Origin: Candidatus Colimorpha pelethequi
GTDB lineage: Bacteria > Bacteroidota > Bacteroidia > Bacteroidales > P3
Direction of reading: 5' to 3'
Assembly (NCBI GenBank): GCA_018064245.1
Contig: JAGHVO010000068.1
Span: forward strand, 1 to 36,706
DNA length: 36,706 nucleotides
Part shown: positions 22,789-30,481 of the stretch, piece after piece
Position numbering within the stretch: position 1 is the first letter of the stretch
Layout of the letters: each line of letters begins with the position of its first letter
The notes under the pieces: model-generated
What the model was told of the DNA's origin: nothing
The model's database searches: none
What the model saw: only the letters and a program-made list of their open reading frames with translations
Program-made: the position numbers and the translations under genes

Positions 22789-23154
22789 TCAGTGATAAAC
22801 CAGTTTGTTTGTCATGTTGATGAGCTCCATTTTTGTGGGTAGGCCAATCTGTTTCTCTGTGGTGCCGTTGGGGTGAAACAGTTGCAGGGTGGGCACGCTA
22901 CGGATGTTGTAGGCGAGGGCAGTGTCGCGATTTTCGTCGATATCTACCTTGTAGAAATCCACCTGCCCTTCGTAGGTTTCCGCAATCTCTTCGAGCATTG
23001 GCGCCAGCATCTTGCAGGGTCCGCACCAAGTGGCGTAGAAATCGACGATGGCGGGTCGTTGTCCCAGGAACTTGACTTTCCCTTCGGCGGAGGGACGTTC
23101 GTAATCCGCGACGTTGCGCAGAAAACCTTCTTTGTTTAATTTTTGAACTTTCAT
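22789..23154 (-). CDS. trxA: Thioredoxin
   Basis: The 121-residue protein carries the WCGPC active site (43-47) in VDFYATWCGPCKMLAP. The thioredoxin fold follows, with DIDENRDTALAYNIRSVPTLQLF and the cis-proline SVPT motif. It reduces disulfides and could supply the methionine sulfoxide reductase nearby. An upstream in-frame ATG at 23205 lies within the predicted -7 box and would not be transcribed, so 23154 is chosen. It is the first gene of a four-gene operon (trx, dfx, hcp, barrel). A broken copy of its 5' part, including the promoter, lies at 30301-30542. Confidence 0.93.
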   Translation of the reverse strand: MKVQKLNKEGFLRNVADYERPSAEGKVKFLGQRPAIVDFYATWCGPCKMLAPMLEEIAETYEGQVDFYKVDIDENRDTALAYNIRSVPTLQLFHPNGTTEKQIGLPTKMELINMTNKLVYH

Positions 23155-23202
23155 AGTTTTTTTGGTTTTGATGGTTGAGACGGTTTGGTTTGTTTTTCGA
23201 TG

Positions 23203-23235
23203 CAAAAGTACAGCGCCTCTTCCCGTTCAAGCAAA
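23203..23235 (-). promoter_or_regulatory. Promoter of the trx-dfx-hcp-barrel operon
   Basis: On the minus strand, TTTG (23235-23232), 21 bases, then TACTTTTG (23210-23203). Transcription would start near 23197, giving a leader of about 43 nt before ATG 23154. A degenerate duplicate of this promoter lies at 30482-30514. Confidence 0.75.
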
Positions 23236-23350
23236 CAGATATGTTCTATTTCGTTATTCATTTTTTCAATAATGGCGGTTCAAGCGTGAATAATGAATTG
23301 TGAATGTTGAATAGAGAATTGAAATTCTGCTGATTGGAGCATAAAACGAA

Positions 23351-23378
23351 AGCGGGCGCGCCAATTGGCGCGCCCGCT
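23351..23378. terminator. Perfect 28-base GC palindrome
   Basis: AGCGGGCGCGCC, loop AATT, GGCGCGCCCGCT: a 12-bp perfect stem. It lies between divergent genes, where no transcript is expected to end, so it may be the terminator of a lost plus-strand gene. It contains the GGCGCGCC octamer twice, once on each arm. It is followed by a T-rich stretch (TTTTAATCGTTTTTTT). Confidence 0.6.
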
Positions 23379-23452
23379 ACAGACTTTTAATCGTTTTTTT
23401 CAATAACGCTATTTTAATCGTAGAAATGTGAAAAACAAATAGCCCTAAAGGC

Positions 23453-23518
23453 GTGACCCAAGACGGCCACCGCCACACCGTAAGGCTCCTCAAACAAAGC
23501 GAAGTCTTCGGGCAGTAA
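23453..23518 (+). repeat. T9SS sorting-domain 3'-end repeat, copy R1
   Basis: The 66 bases encode VTQDGHRHTVRLLKQSEVFGQ and a stop. They match the last 22 codons of the T9SS cargo gene at 27342-27407 almost base for base, but have no start or upstream coding sequence. This is the first of six copies in the window. Confidence 0.8.
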
Positions 23519-23549
23519 TAAAATACTCACCCTCGGAAGCAAATAAATC

Positions 23550-23580
23550 TTTACAATTTAAAAAAAAATCTGTACCTTTG
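23550..23580 (+). promoter_or_regulatory. Promoter of the AbiE-type TA operon
   Basis: TACCTTTG at 23573-23580, with TTTAC at 23550-23554 in place of TTTG. Predicted start near 23587, ahead of both candidate start codons of the first gene (23618 and 23630). Confidence 0.6.
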
Positions 23581-23617
23581 CATTCACAATTATTTAGGAA
23601 GTTTGTGAATATTTTAA

Positions 23618-24241
23618 ATGATAATAGCAATGGAAACAATTGAAGATAAAATACTTGAAAGTCTGAAAAAATGCGGAAGGGGTACGGTGTTTTTCCCAGA
23701 TAAGTTTGCCCATTATTCAACATCAGCCAACATTCGTAAAGCACTCGAAATATTAAAGGCCAAAGATGTGATAATTAATGTTGCGCGAGGCATATATTGC
23801 TATCCCAAGATTGACAAGGCTTTGGGGCTTGGTGTGATTCTGCCGTCGGTGGACGATATTGTTGATGCCATTGCCAAAAGAGACCATATCAAAGTGGTGC
23901 CAACGGGAGTCCATGCTCAGAACATGCTTGGACTGTCAACACAGGTTCCTATGAATTATGTGTTCCTGACAAATGGTTATTCCAAAAGCTTGACAGTGTT
24001 GGGTAATATACAGGTCAAGTTCAAGCAGACCTCCCCCAAGAACATATCTTTCCAAAATAAGTTGGCAATGCTGATCACCTACGCTCTAAGAGATTATGGC
24101 CAAGACAATGTTTCGGCCGACCAGATTGAGCACATTCATACCCTGCTAAGGCAGGAACCCCAAGAAAAAGTGTTGAAAGACTTGGCGCTGATGCCTGTCT
24201 GGATTAGAAATATCGTGATGCAGGCTTATGAACAAAAATAA
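23618..24241 (+). CDS. AbiEi-like / DUF6088 antitoxin (type IV TA)
   Basis: The 207-residue protein has an N-terminal winged helix (IEDKILESLKKCGRGTVFFPDKFAHYSTSANIRKALEILKAKDVIINVARGIYCYPK). The rest matches the DUF6088/AbiEi antitoxin region: IKVVPTGVHAQNMLGLSTQVPMNYVFLTNG and LAMLITYALRDYG. Antitoxins of this group repress their own operon and counter the AbiEii nucleotidyltransferase without binding it directly. It overlaps the toxin gene by 14 bases. ATG 23630 (METIEDK) is an equally possible start. It lies immediately after repeat R1. Confidence 0.85.
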   Translation: MIIAMETIEDKILESLKKCGRGTVFFPDKFAHYSTSANIRKALEILKAKDVIINVARGIYCYPKIDKALGLGVILPSVDDIVDAIAKRDHIKVVPTGVHAQNMLGLSTQVPMNYVFLTNGYSKSLTVLGNIQVKFKQTSPKNISFQNKLAMLITYALRDYGQDNVSADQIEHIHTLLRQEPQEKVLKDLALMPVWIRNIVMQAYEQK

Positions 24242-25256
24242 CTACTTTGCGCTGACAAAAGAGCAGCAGGCGCTGGTGCTGAATCAGGCATCTGCCAAGA
24301 TTGGCCTGCCGCCACAGGCAGTGGAGAAGGACATCTGGGTATCAACCATTCTTCAGATAGTGTTCTCTCTGCCATTTGCCGACAGGCTGATTTTCAAAGG
24401 CGGAACATCGCTCTCCAAGGTTTGGGGAGTCATCAACCGTTTCTCCGAAGACATTGACCTTGCGGTTGACAGGGCTTTTTTTGACCTCGAAGGAGATCTG
24501 ACCAAGAGACAGATCAAGAAGCTTCGTAAGGAGTCGTCCGTTTTTGTTAGGAGTCAGTTTGCCGGAGAGCTTCAAAGGAAGATTGACGAATTGGGATTAT
24601 CCAATCTGTGTGCATTGGAGGCAGAGCCAGATGGCGAAGGTGACGGGACTTATCCGGAACCACGCAAACTGTTTGTCCGATACCAAAGTGCCTTGTCAAA
24701 TGTCGTGAGTTACCTACAGACTGTCGTGATGTTGGAGATTGGCTCCAGGTCTCTTGTTGAACCTAATGAGAAATGCCATATCCAAAGTATGCTCGAGGGA
24801 CAGATGCCATCCATCCGGACTTCGCTGGTGAACGCAGAAGTGTCAACGGCAATTCCGGCAAAGACATTCCTGGAAAAAGCCTTCCTGCTGCATGAGATAT
24901 TCTCGGTGGAGGGGCATGGCACTAAGGCAGAGCGCAAAAGCCGCCACCTGTACGACCTGTATATGATGAAGGACAAGGACTTTGCGCAATCCGCCGTCAA
25001 CGATGCCGAGCTGTGGGAGAGCATCCGGCACCATAGAGAGGTTTTTACATCGGTGCAGGGGCTGGACTACACGCCCGATGTGCGACGCCGGCTGCAGCTG
25101 GTGCCTAGAGCAGACATCATCGAGGTGTGGAGGAAGGACTACGAGGCCATGAAAGAGTCGATGATATACGGCAGCAGTCCCACATTCGAAGAACTAATTG
25201 CCGGTATGACCGAACTGCAAGAACGATTCTGGTCAGTATCCCAATTGAGCCTCTAA
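24228..25256 (+). CDS. AbiEii-like nucleotidyltransferase toxin (type IV TA)
   Basis: The 342-residue protein has the polymerase-beta-like nucleotidyltransferase core of AbiEii/DUF1814: FKGGTSLSK (57-64) and RFSEDIDLAV (71-80), with catalytic D75 and D77. A helical C-terminal part follows, with KSRHLYDLYMMKD. Toxins of this family block growth by nucleotide transfer to RNA, notably tRNA acceptor ends, and give abortive phage resistance. Start and length are normal. It pairs with the overlapping antitoxin gene and ends 87 bases before the T9SS cargo gene. Confidence 0.9.
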   Translation: MNKNNYFALTKEQQALVLNQASAKIGLPPQAVEKDIWVSTILQIVFSLPFADRLIFKGGTSLSKVWGVINRFSEDIDLAVDRAFFDLEGDLTKRQIKKLRKESSVFVRSQFAGELQRKIDELGLSNLCALEAEPDGEGDGTYPEPRKLFVRYQSALSNVVSYLQTVVMLEIGSRSLVEPNEKCHIQSMLEGQMPSIRTSLVNAEVSTAIPAKTFLEKAFLLHEIFSVEGHGTKAERKSRHLYDLYMMKDKDFAQSAVNDAELWESIRHHREVFTSVQGLDYTPDVRRRLQLVPRADIIEVWRKDYEAMKESMIYGSSPTFEELIAGMTELQERFWSVSQLSL

Positions 25257-25267
25257 GAGCCCACCCC

Positions 25268-25302
25268 CTTCGGTGATCTCTCGGTGATCCTTCGGTGACC
25301 TC
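25268..25302 (+). repeat. Three copies of an 11-base repeat
   Basis: TCGGTGATC, TCGGTGATC and TCGGTGACC start at 25270, 25281 and 25292, an exact 11-base period between the TA operon and the T9SS gene. One helical turn per unit would suit a DNA-binding protein or topology site. It could also be slippage. Confidence 0.5.
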
Positions 25303-25343
25303 TCTATGAAACAAAGATAAAAAAAATTAAAAAACATACCATC

Positions 25344-27407
25344 ATGAAACGAATCCTATCATTACTGCTGCTCCTCGCAGCCACCATGTTCACCACCGCC
25401 CTCCACGCCCAAGGCCACTTCGACTGGGTGAAGAGCTATTCTGGCCCTCGTGTGAATGGTATCGATGTGACAGAAATCATCAGTTCTGTCCATGACAAAG
25501 ATGGCAATATCTATATTCTGGGCCATTTTGCGCCCGGAGCCAATCTGGATGGCACGGAACTATTACCCGTTGCAGGATCAAATACATATTGTACGCTAAT
25601 AGCAAAACTTTCCCCTTCAGGAGAAATGTTGTGGCATAAGTCGCTATATGCCAGTGGCACCTATTGGTACGCCCACGACATTCGAAACATTGGCGACACT
25701 TCAATAATGGTGATGACATCTTTTTCGCAAGCGGCATCTTCGTATTATTTTTTGGACACATTGCTGACAGCAGCCGACAGTCTTTTGATGACTACAGATA
25801 GTATATCAAACTACGCAGCCAATGTTTTTATCACTATCGATTCTGCAGGCAATTTGGAGGACCACCATTTTTTGCAAATGGCTTGGGTTGACACCTCCGG
25901 AGCGACAATAAGATCGCGGAACGACAATAAGATTGCAACATCGGCCTTATCCAACGAGATGTTTAATGTTGATAGTCAAGGGAACATATATGTCTGTAGA
26001 GCAGCCTATGATTTTGCTTTCAATAGTAACAACGAAGAACTGTCTGTAGCTAATGGAGGCATTGGAATGTGTCGTATCTTGATTGATGGAGTGCGGTCAC
26101 TATATTTCCAACCTTCATACCGATCCGACTATAGGAATCAGCAAATCCTAAAGTTTTCTCCTCGTTTCAAGGATTTGATTAGTGCCCAGTATGTGTTTGA
26201 CTCCTTATGCATACCAGAAGAGGCATACACTTATATTAACGTGACCTCTTTTGAGAGGGACGATGACGACAACTTCTATCTCCTTCTTGGAGGGGCATAT
26301 TATCCCGATACTATGCGAATTGCCAATTCAAACTCCCTGATGTGTTTGTCCGACAGTAGCATGGTGGCGAACAACGCCTGCATGATTTCTTATACACCCA
26401 GTTTGGTTGCCACCAATGTCGTTCAATTATCCTGTACCCCGGGAACCGTAGTCAATACTCCGTCTGTCAATTATTATTTTCATGGTACTGCCATTGACGA
26501 CAGCACCAAGTCACTATATCTTCTTGGTTCCGTACAGAAAGATTCCTATAATTTGGAAGACACGACCTGCCATATCAAATATCGTAACGATACACTCGAC
26601 TTGGGAAGAAATCTTTTTTGGCTGCATCTAAACCCTCAAACGGGAGAACTACTTTCCTATGGCAAGTCACGATCAACCTACCTGACCAAATTAAAGATCT
26701 CGAGTTCTTCGATTCCTGCCCAAGCGAGCCTGGCTGTCAAGAGCAACCGCATCTTTTCGCAGGTCTGCTATCAAGGAAATATCTCTTGGCGAGACACTGC
26801 TATCAACAGAAGTATCATAGATTGGGGAATTGGAGTGATGTGTTGGGACTCTAATGGACATGAAATACAGTTTATCGACTACAACGCAAACTCTTCCGAA
26901 AACAAACCACAGCGTGTTCACCTTGTCGATAGTAATCTGTATTTGACTGGCGTGGTGAATAGTGGTGCCGATTTCGGTAATCACCACGTCAATTCGACAG
27001 GACACAACCAAGCCTACATTGTGTGCTACACCGACACCGCCTTTATGACACCCTACGTCTATAAAGACACCACAGGCAATGGTGGTGGTAATGGAGGCAA
27101 CGGCGGCGACACCAACGATGTGCGCATCGTTATGGCCGAGGACGGCAACGCCTTTGTGGCCTACCCCAACCCCTTCCGCCAGCGCGTGAACGTGGAGTAC
27201 TCCGGCCAGCAGCCCATCACCGCCGCCTACCTCACCGACATCATGGGCCGCACCGAGCAGGTTGAGCTGTCCGCCACCGGCAACGGCCGCTACACCCTCG
27301 ACCTCACCGCCCGCCCCCAAGCCGCCTACCTCCTCACCCTCGTGACCCAAGCCGGCCACCGCCACACCGTAGGGCTCCTCAAGCAAAGCGAAGTCTTCGG
27401 GAGATAA
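25344..27407 (+). CDS. T9SS-secreted protein with type A sorting domain
   Basis: The 687-residue protein has a signal peptide (MKRILSLLLLLAATMFTTALHAQ), then a beta-propeller-like region with SBBP-type repeats (DKDGNIYILGHF near 50, later DDDNFYLLLGGAYY and KSLYLLGSVQKD). A Gly/Asn linker (NGGGNGGNGGDTND) precedes the C-terminal sorting domain (about 600-687: VMAEDGNAFVAYPNPFRQRVNVEYSG..., AAYLTDIMGR, YLLTLVTQAG). Such proteins cross the outer membrane by type IX secretion and are anchored on the surface. The 3' end is the intact parent-type copy of the six dispersed repeats. GC rises sharply in the sorting domain relative to the body, which suggests that domain was joined by recombination. 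Confidence 0.88.
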   Translation: MKRILSLLLLLAATMFTTALHAQGHFDWVKSYSGPRVNGIDVTEIISSVHDKDGNIYILGHFAPGANLDGTELLPVAGSNTYCTLIAKLSPSGEMLWHKSLYASGTYWYAHDIRNIGDTSIMVMTSFSQAASSYYFLDTLLTAADSLLMTTDSISNYAANVFITIDSAGNLEDHHFLQMAWVDTSGATIRSRNDNKIATSALSNEMFNVDSQGNIYVCRAAYDFAFNSNNEELSVANGGIGMCRILIDGVRSLYFQPSYRSDYRNQQILKFSPRFKDLISAQYVFDSLCIPEEAYTYINVTSFERDDDDNFYLLLGGAYYPDTMRIANSNSLMCLSDSSMVANNACMISYTPSLVATNVVQLSCTPGTVVNTPSVNYYFHGTAIDDSTKSLYLLGSVQKDSYNLEDTTCHIKYRNDTLDLGRNLFWLHLNPQTGELLSYGKSRSTYLTKLKISSSSIPAQASLAVKSNRIFSQVCYQGNISWRDTAINRSIIDWGIGVMCWDSNGHEIQFIDYNANSSENKPQRVHLVDSNLYLTGVVNSGADFGNHHVNSTGHNQAYIVCYTDTAFMTPYVYKDTTGNGGGNGGNGGDTNDVRIVMAEDGNAFVAYPNPFRQRVNVEYSGQQPITAAYLTDIMGRTEQVELSATGNGRYTLDLTARPQAAYLLTLVTQAGHRHTVGLLKQSEVFGR
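27342..27407 (+). repeat. T9SS sorting-domain 3'-end repeat, copy R2 (in intact gene)
   Basis: The last 22 codons of the T9SS gene (VTQAGHRHTVGLLKQSEVFGR and stop). It is the only copy attached to a full sorting domain and serves as reference for R1 and R3-R6. Confidence 0.8.
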
Positions 27408-27574
27408 AGTGTTTTGGTATTTATTCGTAATGAAAACAAGCTTATATTGAAATAATAGTCGTATCTTCGCACTGGACAGATTAAAAGAATAATTAATAAA
27501 ATATAGTGTATTATGTTGGCTTATAATAGTCTATATTAAATGTCTATTTTGTTGTAGAACTAAAAACATCGCTA

Positions 27575-27607
27575 TTTGACGCGAAAATAGTTATTATTCG
27601 CATCAAA
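27575..27607. promoter_or_regulatory. Operator-like inverted repeat before the Fic gene
   Basis: TTTGACGCGAA (27575-27585) is complementary to TTCGCATCAAA (27597-27607) at 10 of 11 positions, across an 11-base spacer. A further half-site, ATGACGCAAAT, follows at 27610. The arrangement places half-sites two helical turns apart, as for a dimeric regulator. The C-terminal winged helix of the Fic protein is a candidate ligand, an inference. The rest of 27408-27650 is AT-rich, with a TATCTTCG box near 27462. Confidence 0.5.
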
Positions 27608-27650
27608 TAATGACGCAAATACACGGTGTATTCACTTCAAAAGTAAAAAA

Positions 27651-28763
27651 ATGAGACCTATCTACATCTGGCAGCACCAAGAATGGCCTAATCTTGTTTG
27701 GGACGAGCATAAGATCACAAATCTCCTGGCTGAGGTACGCAACTTGCAAGGGCAGCTGGTAGGTATGATGCGGGTGCTAGGGTTTGATGTGCAGAACGCC
27801 ACATCACTGGATGTGTTGACAGAGGACGTCGTGAAGTCGTGCGAGATTGAGGGCGTACTGCTCGACAGCGAGCGGGTGAGATCGTCGGTGGCACGCCGTC
27901 TGGGGTTGCCCAGCGAGGGGCTGCCAGAACCAGACCACTATACCGAAGGCGTAGTGCAGGTGATGGTGGATGCCGTAAGGAATGCCGACAAGGAACTGAC
28001 AGAGGATACCCTCTTTGATTGGCACGCAGCCTTGTTCCCCACAGGTCGCAGCGGAGCCTACAAGATAACTGTGGCCAACTGGCGGCAGGGCGATGAGCCT
28101 ATGCAGGTGGTGTCTGGCGCTATGGGACACGAGCGTGTCCACTATGAAGCTCCGCCATCGGCCGAGGTGCCAGGGATGATGCGCGATTACCTTGCTTGGT
28201 TCAACGACGAGAACACGGGGCTCGACCCTATCCTGAAAGCTGCCATAGCACATTTGTGGTTTGTCGCCATCCATCCGTTTGACGATGGCAATGGCCGACT
28301 GGCGAGGACGCTCACAGACATGCTGATGACAAGAGCCGACGGAATGCCACACCGTTTCTACAGCATGTCGGCAGCCATCTGCCGAATTAGAAAAAAATAC
28401 TATGCTGCTTTAGAAGCAACCACCGTTGGCAATACCGAGGTGACCACGTGGATGGAATGGTTTCTGACGACCTTGCGTATGGCACTTGAGGATGCCATCG
28501 AGGCCACCTCTCGGAGCATTCGCAAGACCCAATTTTGGCAGGCACATCGAGGCGTTGCGATGAATGAGCGCCAGGTAAAGATGGTCAACCTGCTGTGGGA
28601 CGGTTTTGATGGCAATCTCACCAATGCCAAATGGGCAAAGATTACCAAGACCTCGCCCTCCACCGCCTTACGCGACATCCAGGAACTTGTGGCTCAGGGG
28701 GTGCTTCGTGTGTCGGATAGTGGCGGAAGAAGCACACATTATGTGCTTAATGATAAATCGTGA
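27651..28763 (+). CDS. Fic-family AMPylase with DUF4172 and C-terminal winged helix
   Basis: The 370-residue protein has an N-terminal DUF4172 region (IYIWQHQEWPNLVWD). The inhibitory motif S63-x3-E67-G68 (SCEIEG) marks a class II Fic protein. The full catalytic motif HPFDDGNGRLAR spans 208-219. A C-terminal winged helix-turn-helix (about 304-368: LTNAKWAKITKTSPSTALRDIQELVAQGVLRVSDSGGRSTHYVLN) follows. It would transfer AMP to a protein target, relieved by autoinhibition. The winged helix may bind DNA, perhaps the inverted repeat at 27575. The stop codon TGA (28761-28763) is formed by the first bases of repeat R3, so the native C-terminus may have been altered by recombination. Confidence 0.92.
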   Translation: MRPIYIWQHQEWPNLVWDEHKITNLLAEVRNLQGQLVGMMRVLGFDVQNATSLDVLTEDVVKSCEIEGVLLDSERVRSSVARRLGLPSEGLPEPDHYTEGVVQVMVDAVRNADKELTEDTLFDWHAALFPTGRSGAYKITVANWRQGDEPMQVVSGAMGHERVHYEAPPSAEVPGMMRDYLAWFNDENTGLDPILKAAIAHLWFVAIHPFDDGNGRLARTLTDMLMTRADGMPHRFYSMSAAICRIRKKYYAALEATTVGNTEVTTWMEWFLTTLRMALEDAIEATSRSIRKTQFWQAHRGVAMNERQVKMVNLLWDGFDGNLTNAKWAKITKTSPSTALRDIQELVAQGVLRVSDSGGRSTHYVLNDKS

Positions 28764-28862
28764 CCCAAGACGGCCACCGCCACACCGTACGGCTCCTCAA
28801 GCAAAGCGAAGTCTTCGGGAGATGATGCCTTTCGGCAACATTTTCAGCCGACAGCTGTAAGA
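28760..28862 (+). repeat. T9SS sorting-domain 3'-end repeat, copy R3, with downstream extension
   Basis: Bases 28760-28825 encode VTQDGHRHTVRLLKQSEVFGR and a stop in a frame different from the Fic gene, which ends inside it. The copy continues with GGCAACATTTTCAGCCGACA and CAGCTGTAAGATTTCGCACC, a segment shared with R4 and R6. In R3 the segment ends in CACCTTTG (28868-28875), a near -7 box for the next gene. Confidence 0.8.
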
Positions 28863-28905
28863 TTTCGCACCTTTGTACGTTAATAGAATATAAAACTAGT
28901 TTAAT

Positions 28906-29391
28906 ATGAAAAGATTCAGACTCTCAATCTGCTCTCTACCTACAAGTATCGCCAGGATCATTCTAATATTAGCAGGCATGGCGATGATAGCCTCTTGCAC
29001 GGATCGTAATGCTTATGTAGTCACAAGATACAACCTCAACAACCAGACGGAACACAAGGTGGCCGTCGTGTCGGCCACTCTGGGAGATGTGGTTATAGAA
29101 CCCGGGCATACCGCCCAGATTGGCCTTCTCGAAGACTTTGCTCCCTGCCTGAATGCTGGGGCTGCCATAGGAGGACCGTTTAGGTATTGGTCGGTAGAGG
29201 TAACCTTTGACGACACCCTTGCCACCCATTTCATCTTGGAACAGCTGGACCACGGGGAGGAGAACTGCATCCCAGCCGAACACAACCTCTTGATGGACTC
29301 CAGCTATGAGAATACCTTGAAGACCGAACATGAATGGCAGATGACCTACACCCTCACCGAAGAAGACTACAATCGCTGTAAAGGAGAATAA
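28906..29391 (+). CDS. Hypothetical lipoprotein
   Basis: The 161-residue protein has an unusually long signal segment (MKRFRLSICSLPTSIARIILILAGMAMIASC, lipidated C31), followed by a beta-rich domain (VVTRYNLNNQTEHKVAVVSATLGDVVIEPGHTAQI..., YWSVEVTFDDTLATHFILEQLDHG). No family was recognised. Bases 28930-28950, inside the signal region, are identical over 21 bases to the 3' end of the sigma-partner gene (32776-32796). The 5' end therefore seems to be a chimera built on a leftover gene fragment. It is controlled by a CACCTTTG box within the R3 extension. Confidence 0.65.
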   Translation: MKRFRLSICSLPTSIARIILILAGMAMIASCTDRNAYVVTRYNLNNQTEHKVAVVSATLGDVVIEPGHTAQIGLLEDFAPCLNAGAAIGGPFRYWSVEVTFDDTLATHFILEQLDHGEENCIPAEHNLLMDSSYENTLKTEHEWQMTYTLTEEDYNRCKGE

Positions 29392-29454
29392 GGAACTTAT
29401 TGAACTCTCTCCGTCGAACACCTACGAAAAAATGTATTTTTAAACGATATTACC

Positions 29455-29802
29455 ATGAAGAAACTCATCCTCATCGCCCTCGCAGCCTTGTCCTTTGCTG
29501 CCTGCGAAAAAGAAAAAGAAGAATGGACAGTCAATATTGAGTCTGGCAAATTTGTCCTGTTAGACGAACCGTATGAACATCCTTATGAAGGCAGTACCAT
29601 CCGTGCTATAATTTTTGTTGAAGAAAACGATGGTGTTGTATCACCATACAATATAACAGGAAATGTTCCCCGATGGGCAAAAAGAGGAGACACCGTAACG
29701 GTGAATGCTGTACTTCAAGAAAAGTATCCTCGTGATCAAATAATTGTTACCGAATTAAGCAATGTTAGTCTATACGAAATAAAAAAGATCTCAAAAAAAT
29801 AA
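29455..29802 (+). CDS. Hypothetical small lipoprotein
   Basis: The 115-residue protein has a lipoprotein signal (MKKLILIALAALSFAAC, C17) then EKEKEE, and an OB-like beta-rich body (IRAIIFVEEN, GDTVTVNAVLQEKYP, DQIIVTELSNVSLYEIKKI). No family was recognised. It ends four bases before the next lipoprotein gene, so the two are coupled. A fragment of a homologous gene end (NNVNLYEIREI) survives at 33660-33698. The leader has the 15-base motif shared with the msrC leader. Confidence 0.65.
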   Translation: MKKLILIALAALSFAACEKEKEEWTVNIESGKFVLLDEPYEHPYEGSTIRAIIFVEENDGVVSPYNITGNVPRWAKRGDTVTVNAVLQEKYPRDQIIVTELSNVSLYEIKKISKK

Positions 29803-29805
29803 ACC

Positions 29806-30198
29806 ATGAAAAGATTCATTTTGTCCCTGTTGGTCGTGGCAAACGTCATTGCACTCACGTCGTGCCACAAAGGCAGCAACGACTTGATTCTCGGCTCTTG
29901 GGCCAATACCGAAGAGTCCTGTAACCCTGGCGGAACGATACCCGCAGGTACAATCTGTCTCAAATTCAGGGCCGACGACTCGGTAGAGGTGGCAGATATC
30001 AGGATGAACATTATCGGGGTGAATGACAATATCATCTTTCCTGGCACGAAGCATTATTCCACCATGGGTGACACACTTGTGATAGACTCTTATGGTCGTT
30101 TTCAAATCAACTCGCTGGAACGCAACAACATGATATTGACTCATATCAACCCGAATGGGTGGAGCGAAGAAATACTCTTTTTTGAAAGAGAGAAATAA
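29806..30198 (+). CDS. Small lipoprotein, copy 1 of tandem pair
   Basis: The 130-residue lipoprotein (MKRFILSLLVVANVIALTSC, C20) has a lipocalin-like small beta-barrel pattern starting DLILGSWANTEES. It is about 90% identical to the product at 30703-31095, and more distantly similar to the product at 33062-33472 (IIIGKWTNT). It is immediately followed by a copy of the 5' end of the sigma-factor gene, as its twin is followed by the real one. This shows that the whole block was duplicated. Confidence 0.7.
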   Translation: MKRFILSLLVVANVIALTSCHKGSNDLILGSWANTEESCNPGGTIPAGTICLKFRADDSVEVADIRMNIIGVNDNIIFPGTKHYSTMGDTLVIDSYGRFQINSLERNNMILTHINPNGWSEEILFFEREK

Positions 30199-30302
30199 AT
30201 TCTAAAAGCACATTCTATCATCAATACCAGCCAGTTCATACGCGACATCGTCTCCCTTCAGCCCGCCATGCGTCGCATTGCCGAGCATCTCCTGCACGAC
30301 CC
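30199..30302 (+). pseudogene. 5' fragment of the ECF sigma-factor gene
   Basis: 104 bases match 31096-31199 with a single mismatch, then the sequence switches abruptly at CTGCACGACCC to thioredoxin-gene sequence. It is a truncated duplicate of the sigma-factor start region. Confidence 0.8.
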
Positions 30303-30434
30303 GCACCACGTGGCGTAGAAATCGACAATGACGGGTCGCTGCCCCAGAAACTTTACCTTCCCTTCGGCGGAGGGACGTTCGTAATCCGCGACTTTGCGCA
30401 GAAAACTGTCTTTGTTTAACTGTTGTACTTTCAT
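30258..30434 (-). pseudogene. Truncated, chimeric thioredoxin copy (58 codons)
   Basis: From ATG 30434 the frame reads MKVQQLNKDSFLRKVADYER and on to VDFYATWCG, closely matching the first 45 residues of the thioredoxin at 23154. It then runs into the antisense of the sigma fragment as SCRRCSAMRRMAG and a stop. By chance the join restores a CxxC (WCGSC). The upstream region retains a TATTTTTG box (30489-30482) with a TTTG element 21 bases before it, so it may still be transcribed. It lacks most of the thioredoxin fold, so it is called a pseudogene, with a possible small-protein product. Confidence 0.75.
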
Positions 30435-30481
30435 AGTTGTTTGGTTTTGATGGTTGAGACGTTATGGTTTGTTTTTCGATG

